The notes under the pieces: model-generated
Database searches by the model: none
What the model was told of the DNA's origin: nothing
Seen by the model: only the letters and a program-made list of their open reading frames with translations
In this document: piece by piece, positions 58,413 through 64,000 of the stretch
Numbering within the stretch: position 1 is the first letter of the stretch
Layout: each line of letters starts with the position of its first letter
Assembly: GCA_046328715.1 (NCBI GenBank)
Contig: JAXLWB010000014.1
Coordinates: 1-64,000 of the forward strand
DNA: 64,000 nt
DNA from: JAXLWB01 sp046328715
GTDB taxonomy: Bacteria > Chloroflexota > Anaerolineae > Caldilineales > Caldilineaceae
Direction: 5' to 3'
Program-made: the position numbers and the translations under genes

Positions 58413-58473
58413 GATCCGTGAAACGTGATGCATGAATTTTCAACAGCATTTCACGCATCACGTTTCACGGATC
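58413..58473. repeat. Word-repeat hairpin (19-bp stem, CACGTTTCACG words)
   Basis: GATCCGTGAAACGTGATGC (58413-58431) pairs perfectly with its complement (58455-58473). The loop also holds TTTCAC words. It is the same TCACG class as in era. It lies between the convergent subtilase and P-type ATPase genes. Confidence 0.8.
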
Positions 58474-58529
58474 CTATGAGCAATCTAGCTATCTATTCTT
58501 CGAAACAGACTTCGCCACCCGCCCGTTTG

Positions 58530-60551
58530 TTACGGTTTCATCGCCAGGAGACGGAGTCCATTCAACACGACGAGCAAGGTGCTGCCTTCGTGACCTACCA
58601 CACCGAGCGGCAAGGGCAAGCGGAAGCCCGGTAACAGGATGGGCAGCAGCAATGTGGTTAACACCAGCGTAACAATCACGCCCACGGAAAAGATCACATT
58701 CTGGCGCACAATCCGCTCGGCACTGCGGCCAAGATTGATGGCAAAGGGCAGCCGTGAAAGATCGCCCGACATCAGCACGACATCGGCTGTTTCCAACGCT
58801 GCGTCCGTGCCGCCGGCACCGATTGCAATGCCCACATTGGCAGCAGCCAAAGCAGGTGCATCATTGACCCCATCGCCCACCATTGCTACTTGGCGGGTTT
58901 GTGAGAGTTGTCGAACAACCTCGACCTTCTGCTCCGGCAGCAATTCACTGTGAACCTCATCGATGCCCACATTGTTGCCGATGGTTGCTGCTACTTTTGA
59001 ATTATCCCCAGTCAACATGATCGTGCGCTCGATGCCAATCTGACGTAACGATTGCAAGGCATTGCTCGCCTCGGAGCGCAACTGATCGGCCACTGCCAAC
59101 CAGCCAAGAAAACGGATATCGCCCTGCGCGCTTCCCTGCAACCGTTGCGCAACCAGCATGGCAGTTTTGCCGTTGCCGCGCAATTGGTCACCTACGGTTT
59201 TAAGCTGAGTTGGAAGCTCAACCCCTTGACTTGCAAACAGTTTCTCATTGCCGATCAAAACCTGCGAGCCATTCTCATAATCCGCTACCACTCCATGTCC
59301 AGCAACAGCTTCCAGTTGGTGGGGGGCGCTAAAGTGTAAACCTTCGGCGCGCGCTTTCTCAACGATTGCGTTTGCCAGAGGATGCTGACTTGAGAATTCG
59401 GCACCGGCTGCAACAGACAGAAGTTCCTTTACCTGCACACCTGGCGTGGGCAGCAGGTCGGTGACAGCTGGTTTACCGCGGGTCAAAGTGCCAGTCTTGT
59501 CAAAGGCAATCACCGAAATTTTGGACATTGCCTCTAAGTGGGCACCGCCCTTGAACAGAACACCCTGACGTGCTGCCGAAGCAATGGCGCTTAAAATGCT
59601 GGCAGGCGTGCTAATGATTAAGGCACAGGGACTGGCAACGACCAGCAGTGTCATTGCACGATAGAGCGTATCGGGGAAAGGTTCATGGCTGAAGAGCCAA
59701 GGCAGCACAATTGCCAGCAAGGTTGCGCTGATAACGGCATAGGTATAAGGTTGGCTGAAGCGGTCAATAAAACGCTGGGTAGGAGCAGCATCAGTACGGG
59801 CTTCTTCGACCAAGGCGATGATCTTGCTCAGGGTACTTTCGCCGGCAGGTCGATCCACACGCACGTCAATTGCACCACTCCCGTTGATCGTGCCCGCATA
59901 GACAAAGTCATTCAAAGCACGATAGACCGGCGTGCTCTCGCCTGTGATAGCACTCTGGTCGATGCTGCTATTGCCCTTGACAATCGTACCATCGACCGGT
60001 AAGCGTTCGCCGGGACGGACCAAGACGACATTGCCTGGCACCAATTCAGCTACGGGAACGATCTTTTCACCCTCTTCGAGTTTTACCAGTGCAACATCTG
60101 GGCGCAATTCGGAGAGCGCTTCGATAGCGTTGCGTGTGCGATCCATGGCAAAGGTTTCCAGCGCACCGCTCAAGGTAAAGAGAAAGAGCAACAGTGCCCC
60201 TTCTTCCCACTCACCGATCAGCGCAGCACCCAACGCTGCAGCAATCATCAAAAAATCGATATCGAGCCGCCCCTTGCGCGCTTCGACGATGGCACCGGTG
60301 ACACCTGAGTAGCCACCAGCAACGAAAGCAATCAGGGCAACTATGTTCACCAACCACTGCGGCAGGCTATGGGTTACGCTGCCACCCAGCCAACCAGTTA
60401 AGAGCGCGATCAATGTGATGAGTGCAAGAATCATCTCGTAGTTGGTGCGCAGTAGCCTCCACATGCCGTAGAGTTGTGATGAGCGCTTATTGCCCGTCTG
60501 ATTGAGGGGAGCGGATGGTTTACCGAGACTTGAAAAAGTTTGAGTCGTCAT
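58530..60551 (-). CDS. P1B-type metal-transporting ATPase (P1B-4, PfeT/CtpD-like)
   Basis: A 673-residue membrane ATPase exporting a divalent metal. DKTGTLTRGKP (phosphorylated Asp) and GDGVNDAPALAAANVG are the catalytic motifs. The metal-site motifs are SPC (VVASPCALIISTP) in TM4 and HEGST (GHEGSTLLVVLNGLRLL) in TM6, which define the P1B-4 class exporting Fe(II)/Co(II) rather than Zn/Cd (CPC). There is no N-terminal heavy-metal-binding domain. ATG at 60551 overlaps the upstream Fur-family gene by 32 bp. Coupling to a PerR-like regulator resembles PfeT of Bacillus. The metal is inferred. Confidence 0.88.
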   Translation of the reverse strand: MTTQTFSSLGKPSAPLNQTGNKRSSQLYGMWRLLRTNYEMILALITLIALLTGWLGGSVTHSLPQWLVNIVALIAFVAGGYSGVTGAIVEARKGRLDIDFLMIAAALGAALIGEWEEGALLLFLFTLSGALETFAMDRTRNAIEALSELRPDVALVKLEEGEKIVPVAELVPGNVVLVRPGERLPVDGTIVKGNSSIDQSAITGESTPVYRALNDFVYAGTINGSGAIDVRVDRPAGESTLSKIIALVEEARTDAAPTQRFIDRFSQPYTYAVISATLLAIVLPWLFSHEPFPDTLYRAMTLLVVASPCALIISTPASILSAIASAARQGVLFKGGAHLEAMSKISVIAFDKTGTLTRGKPAVTDLLPTPGVQVKELLSVAAGAEFSSQHPLANAIVEKARAEGLHFSAPHQLEAVAGHGVVADYENGSQVLIGNEKLFASQGVELPTQLKTVGDQLRGNGKTAMLVAQRLQGSAQGDIRFLGWLAVADQLRSEASNALQSLRQIGIERTIMLTGDNSKVAATIGNNVGIDEVHSELLPEQKVEVVRQLSQTRQVAMVGDGVNDAPALAAANVGIAIGAGGTDAALETADVVLMSGDLSRLPFAINLGRSAERIVRQNVIFSVGVIVTLVLTTLLLPILLPGFRLPLPLGVVGHEGSTLLVVLNGLRLLAMKP

Positions 60552-61041
60552 TGGGAATACCCTTTGGTTCGTGTTGTTCAATCCACTGTTGCCGGATTTC
60601 ATCACGTCGTTGATGGCGGCAGTCGGAGCAAAAACCGAGTAGCTCGACGCGTACGGTCAACGGCTGAAAGTCAACACCCGTTTGTACTTCGTTCATCAAG
60701 GCGGAGGTTTGCTCAACGTGTTCATAATCAATGACACGATGGCAACGAAGGCAGATCAGATTGATATGCGGGGTTGTGTCCGTTTCATAGCGGCTGTGAT
60801 CTCCTGCAAAGCTGATCTCGACAATGGCACCTAGCTCCTTGAGTGTATTTAATGTGTTATAGACAGTGGCTCGACTAATCTCTGGGTGCCGCCGCAGCAA
60901 CGAGTCGTAAATTTCGGAGGCAGTTGGATGGGTTTGCAGGCCAGCGAGATGATCGCAGATCAACTTACGCTGCTCCGTCATACGGTAGCCAGCACCCAAA
61001 AGAGTTGTTTCGTAAAGGTTACGCTTGTCTGGTGTGTTCAT
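60520..61041 (-). CDS. Fur-family repressor, PerR-like
   Basis: A 173-residue metal-dependent regulator. The winged helix contains ISRATVYNTLNTLKELG (recognition helix). Two CxxC pairs, CLRC and CSDC, form the structural zinc site. Relative to Bacillus PerR, the sensing His (HPTA), His91 (PHINL) and Asp104 (VIDY) are kept, but His93 is Asn and Asp85 is Glu. Asp at position 104 favours a PerR-like, peroxide-sensing role; this is by alignment in my head. It is co-transcribed with the P1B-4 ATPase. Two 7-1-7 boxes upstream fit autoregulation. Confidence 0.85.
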   Translation of the reverse strand: MNTPDKRNLYETTLLGAGYRMTEQRKLICDHLAGLQTHPTASEIYDSLLRRHPEISRATVYNTLNTLKELGAIVEISFAGDHSRYETDTTPHINLICLRCHRVIDYEHVEQTSALMNEVQTGVDFQPLTVRVELLGFCSDCRHQRRDEIRQQWIEQHEPKGIPNDDSNFFKSR

Positions 61042-61044
61042 AAT

Positions 61045-61061
61045 TTTAGAATCATTCTAAA
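61045..61061. promoter_or_regulatory. Fur/PerR-family operator 1 (7-1-7)
   Basis: Perfect palindrome TTTAGAATCATTCTAAA centred on the C at 61053, directly upstream of the Fur-family gene start. The spacing and sequence match the 7-1-7 boxes of Fur-family regulators. Confidence 0.78.
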
Positions 61062-61107
61062 TTCTATCTATTAGTATACGCTCTGGTGGGCCAAATGTCA
61101 ATATCTA

Positions 61108-61124
61108 TTTAGAATGAATCTAAA
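61108..61124. promoter_or_regulatory. Fur/PerR-family operator 2 (7-1-7)
   Basis: TTTAGAATGAATCTAAA, one mismatch from palindromic, 63 bp from operator 1 (centre to centre). The pair probably flanks the promoter of the repressor gene. Confidence 0.7.
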
Positions 61125-61203
61125 AAGAAGAGTGCAACATTAAATAACACCAACACTCGGCCATTCTGCTGCTGTGCCACTCTGTTTGAAATTGGAATTT
61201 ATT

Positions 61204-61233
61204 TTGACAAGCCCTTGTGAAGTTTGGTACAAT
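61204..61233 (+). promoter_or_regulatory. Promoter of the cytochrome oxidase genes
   Basis: TTGACA (61204-61209), 18 bp, TACAAT (61228-61233). The leader to the coxB ATG is about 135 bp. Confidence 0.7.
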
Positions 61234-61373
61234 CGCCTTCACGCATTTGAACGATTGATCTTGCTTCTCCAAAACTCATTCCAAACCTGGCTGCAACCCG
61301 ACCAGAAGTTGCAGGAAAGTTGCGAGAAGCATTCCGGTTCTCATTCAGAGCTTAATTAAGGAGCTTAGAGCCC

Positions 61374-62138
61374 ATGTGGAGACCGAAATTTAAGTCGGCA
61401 ACTGATCCCCTACATTTCTATATTGTTAGTGGCCTGGTAGTAGTCGGCGCAATCCTGATGTGGGCGGCGCTGCACTTTGGCATGCCATTCCCGGATGAAG
61501 CCAGCGAACAAGCGTTAACCATTGATGCCTTGATTCAGGGGCATTTGGTCTTGATCGCTTTTCTCTTTTCGCTAGTCGTTGTTTTTATGCTCTATGCGAT
61601 TGTCATGTTTCGTAAGCGTGAGGGCGATGAAGAGGACGGCGCACACTTTGAAGGCAATACCACACTGGAAATTGTGTGGACTGTTGCTCCTTTGATCTTA
61701 GTTGTGATCTTTGCTTTCTGGGGCATTCGGTCCTTGAATACGATTACCGCTACAAAGTCAAATGAAATGGTAATTGATGTTCGTGGATTGCAGTGGGCCT
61801 GGGAATTCACCTACGACAATAATGTGAAGAGCCAGGATTTGGTTCTGCCCCTCAATCGCCCTATTCTAGTGAAGATGCATTCCGAAGATGTGATGCATGG
61901 TTTTTGGGTTCGTGAATTTCGGGTAAAACAGGATGTGGTTCCGTTAGGAGAAGGCAATTACACCTATCTGCGCTTTACTCCAACGAAGGTGGGAGAGTAT
62001 ACACTAGGCTGTACAGTTCTCTGTGGGCTGCGACACTGGGCAATGGTAGCAAAGGTAAAAGTTGTTCCAGAAGCTGATTTTACGGTGTGGATGAATTCTG
62101 AACTCGCCAAAGAGAATCCGGCTTTGGCATCAAAGTAA
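61374..62138 (+). CDS. coxB: Cytochrome c oxidase subunit II
   Basis: A 254-residue subunit bearing the CuA electron-entry site. Two N-terminal membrane helices (residues about 15-38 and 60-85) precede the cupredoxin domain. CuA ligands visible: His in SEDVMHGFWVREF, and CTVLCGLRHWAM with two Cys, His and Met. The Glu of the usual CSELCG is Val here; that Glu contributes a backbone ligand and a Mg contact. There is no fused cytochrome c domain. AAGGAG lies 11 bases before the ATG. It precedes subunit I by 100 bp. Confidence 0.93.
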   Translation: MWRPKFKSATDPLHFYIVSGLVVVGAILMWAALHFGMPFPDEASEQALTIDALIQGHLVLIAFLFSLVVVFMLYAIVMFRKREGDEEDGAHFEGNTTLEIVWTVAPLILVVIFAFWGIRSLNTITATKSNEMVIDVRGLQWAWEFTYDNNVKSQDLVLPLNRPILVKMHSEDVMHGFWVREFRVKQDVVPLGEGNYTYLRFTPTKVGEYTLGCTVLCGLRHWAMVAKVKVVPEADFTVWMNSELAKENPALASK

Positions 62139-62238
62139 TAGCAATTGGGGTTGTAAGCGCTATGCAAGTTCTCGTAGTTAGGGTTGCTGGCTATAGCGCT
62201 TCAGAGAACCATTGATAGTAACAGAGTAGAGGTAGCCT

Positions 62239-64000
62239 ATGAGTTTGATGGATCTTGGATTAGTACGGGGTCTCACTGGCCAAGTTATTGGCACTGTCTT
62301 TGGCATGGCACTGGCCATGACCTTGCGTGTCCTCTTTGGATACGATGCCTGGGGCGACCAGGGGGAAGGTGTCATTACCACAGGTGCATTTGTGGGTGGT
62401 CTGTCGTTCTTAATCGGCGTCGGTGGCTTTACGGATTGGGCCAAATGGTGGGTTGGTATTCCCACACCGTTTGTACATGGCCCGCCAAAGAATAAGCCAG
62501 CCTGGACACGTTACTTCGGCGTCGATTACAACCACAAGGTGATCGGTGTACAGTATGGTGTCACTGGCTTGTTGATGATCATGATTGGTGGGGTTTTTGC
62601 GTTGATCTTCCGGACAGAACTGTCACGAGCTGGTCTGCAATTCCTGGATGAGAACACCTACAACACGCTCTTAAGCTTGCATGGCTGGGCAACCATCTTT
62701 GGCATGTTGATTGGTATCGGCGGTATGGCCAACTATATTGTGCCGCTGATGCTCGGTGCTGAGGATATGGCATTCCCTCGCCTGAATGCGTTTGCCTTCT
62801 GGCTCAACGTTCCTGGCGCATTACTGTTGCTCTCTAGCATCTTCTCAAACTGGGATTCAGGTTGGACACTCTATCCGCCGCTGAGCTTGCGTGGACCGGT
62901 TGGCTATCAATTAGCAATCTGGGCCATCGTCTTCCTGGGCTTTTCGTCGATCTTGGGTTCGCTCAACCTGATCGCAACGATCTTTCTGATGCGCCCTCCG
63001 GGAATGACGCTTTTCCGCATGCCGATCTTCTGCTGGGCGATCTTGGCAACCAGCGCCATTCAATTAACTGCAACCCAAGCCATCGGGCAAGCAGTATTGA
63101 TGCTCTCCTTTGAACGTCTGCTGGGAATGCCCTTCTTTGATGCCAATCATGGCGGAAATCCAGTGCTCTTCCAGCATGTCTTCTGGTTCTACTCGCACCC
63201 TGCGGTCTATGTCTTTGTGTTGCCCGGCTTGGGCGTCATCAGCGAGATTCTGCCAGTATTCTCTCGCAAACCGCTTTTTGGCTATCGCTGGATTGCACTC
63301 TCTAGTATTGGTATTGCGCTGGTTGGCTTTATCGTTTGGGGACACCACATGTTTACATCTGCCTACTCGCCTTATCTGCGAGTATGGTTCATGCTGTCAA
63401 CCTTGTTGGTGGCTGTGCCGACAGGTGTGAAGTTCTTTAGCTGGTTGGGAACTCTTTGGGGCGGCAAGTTGACCTTCCCGACACCGATGCTCTTTGCCCT
63501 GGGTGCAATTACCGTCTTCCTGATTGGTGGCTTGAGTGGTCCAATCCTGGGGACAGTGCCTTCTAATCTCCAGTTGCATAATACCTACTTCGTGGTCGGT
63601 CACTTCCATGCCACGATCTTTGGTGGCTTTACCTTCCCCTTCTTCGCGGCAATTTACTTCTGGTATCCCAAGATTACCGGACGTATGTACAACGAAGCGT
63701 TGGGTAAACTGCACTTCTGGGTCATGACGCCAGCCTTCTGGGTGATGAGTTTGACACAGATGTCCATTGGCATTGTGGGTATGCGTCGACGTATCGCCGA
63801 CTATGATCAACTGCTCGGTGGTTGGTTTAACCAGCAGTGGAATCTGGGCTGGATCGAAGTTGGCCATATCTTAATCACAATTGCCGGTTTTGCGATTGCC
63901 TTCTCGATTTTGGTTGCAGTCTATAATTTCTTCCAAAGCGCCGAAGTCGGCAGATTGGCAGGTGCGAATCCCTGGCGCTCCCGCTCACCAGAGTGGCAAA
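62239..64000 (+). CDS. coxA: Cytochrome c oxidase subunit I (3' end cut by window edge)
   Basis: Catalytic heme-copper oxidase subunit; 587 residues are visible. Heme a ligand His in LLSLHGWATIF; CuB ligands in YSHPAVYVFVLPG (His, with the cross-linked Tyr) and WGHHMF; heme a3 and second heme a ligands in VVGHFHATIFGG. YSHPxVY in place of XGHPEVY marks the A2 subfamily, which lacks the Glu of helix VI. About 13 membrane segments are seen. An N-terminal extension of about 95 residues with two extra hydrophobic segments precedes the core. Subunit III is beyond the window. Confidence 0.95.
   Translation, partial: MSLMDLGLVRGLTGQVIGTVFGMALAMTLRVLFGYDAWGDQGEGVITTGAFVGGLSFLIGVGGFTDWAKWWVGIPTPFVHGPPKNKPAWTRYFGVDYNHKVIGVQYGVTGLLMIMIGGVFALIFRTELSRAGLQFLDENTYNTLLSLHGWATIFGMLIGIGGMANYIVPLMLGAEDMAFPRLNAFAFWLNVPGALLLLSSIFSNWDSGWTLYPPLSLRGPVGYQLAIWAIVFLGFSSILGSLNLIATIFLMRPPGMTLFRMPIFCWAILATSAIQLTATQAIGQAVLMLSFERLLGMPFFDANHGGNPVLFQHVFWFYSHPAVYVFVLPGLGVISEILPVFSRKPLFGYRWIALSSIGIALVGFIVWGHHMFTSAYSPYLRVWFMLSTLLVAVPTGVKFFSWLGTLWGGKLTFPTPMLFALGAITVFLIGGLSGPILGTVPSNLQLHNTYFVVGHFHATIFGGFTFPFFAAIYFWYPKITGRMYNEALGKLHFWVMTPAFWVMSLTQMSIGIVGMRRRIADYDQLLGGWFNQQWNLGWIEVGHILITIAGFAIAFSILVAVYNFFQSAEVGRLAGANPWRSRSPEWQ

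Noticed and set aside
58530..60551. Zinc/cadmium exporter (ZntA type)
   Set aside because: The TM4 motif is SPC, not CPC, and HEGST is present in TM6; class P1B-4 fits better.
1..64000. tRNA or rRNA genes
   Set aside because: No T-loop plus acceptor pattern and no rRNA-like sequence found by eye; a tRNAscan run would settle it.

Overview
The window looks like part of a Chloroflexota chromosome, probably from the Anaerolineae/Caldilineae/Ardenticatenia side of the phylum, with moderate GC and a monoderm-type envelope. The reasons are the gene content (XPB helicase with helicase-associated partners, DUF1385 and DUF1624 proteins, RhaS-type sugar ABC genes with a Thr/Pro-rich lipoprotein linker, A2-type cytochrome oxidase, ThyX) and many short-word intergenic repeats. 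Taxonomy is inferred from proteins only; there is no rRNA or tRNA gene in the window.

Layout. 1-3704 (-): end of an exopolysaccharide operon (Wzz-like, rfbA, wecB). 3814-6043: thyX and a DUF1385 membrane protein. 6324-14035 (+): complete F-type ATP synthase operon, a-c-b-delta-alpha-gamma-beta-epsilon, led by a small two-TM protein and closed by a strong terminator. 14093-18238: accessory region with a DUF1624 membrane protein, an AraC/VOC pair, a RelE-type toxin-antitoxin module with consensus promoter and operator, a degenerate stretch, and a three-gene membrane operon of unknown function. 18808-25662: htpG, doxX, and 2-oxoglutarate dehydrogenase E1 and E2. 25740-31687 (-): DegT aminotransferase, DNA polymerase IV, a URO-D family protein, a GxxExxY protein bracketed by repeats, a DUF4037 protein and a HET-C/phospholipase C-like protein. 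31825-38640: RhaSTPQ-like sugar ABC operon carrying a frameshifted DUF3800 gene, a candidate small RNA, and a divergent fumarylacetoacetate hydrolase family gene. 38776-43838 (+): thioredoxin, proS, folC, an NTF2-like protein and era. 43922-53372 (+): XPB helicase, two large paralogous helicase-associated proteins separated by a 90-bp tandem repeat, and mutS2. 53397-58348 (+): glycosyltransferase, flippase-like protein and subtilase. 58530-61041 (-): PerR-like Fur-family repressor and P1B-4 metal ATPase. 61374-64000 (+): cytochrome oxidase subunits II and I (I cut by the window end).

The most unusual feature is a set of about twenty 'word-repeat' palindromes. Short 6-12 bp words are repeated in tandem and then repeated again as the reverse complement, giving long hairpins at gene junctions. 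The same words recur at different loci, some elements are mosaics of two word classes, and similar words are inserted in frame in thyX, sucB, era and mutS2, recalling Rickettsia palindromic elements. One class flanks the GxxExxY gene as an inverted pair, which suggests a mobile cassette. A separate 134-136 bp element with near-perfect terminal inverted repeats occurs twice, in the atp operon and in the sugar ABC operon.

All calls come from reading the sequence and comparing with remembered families; no database search was run.
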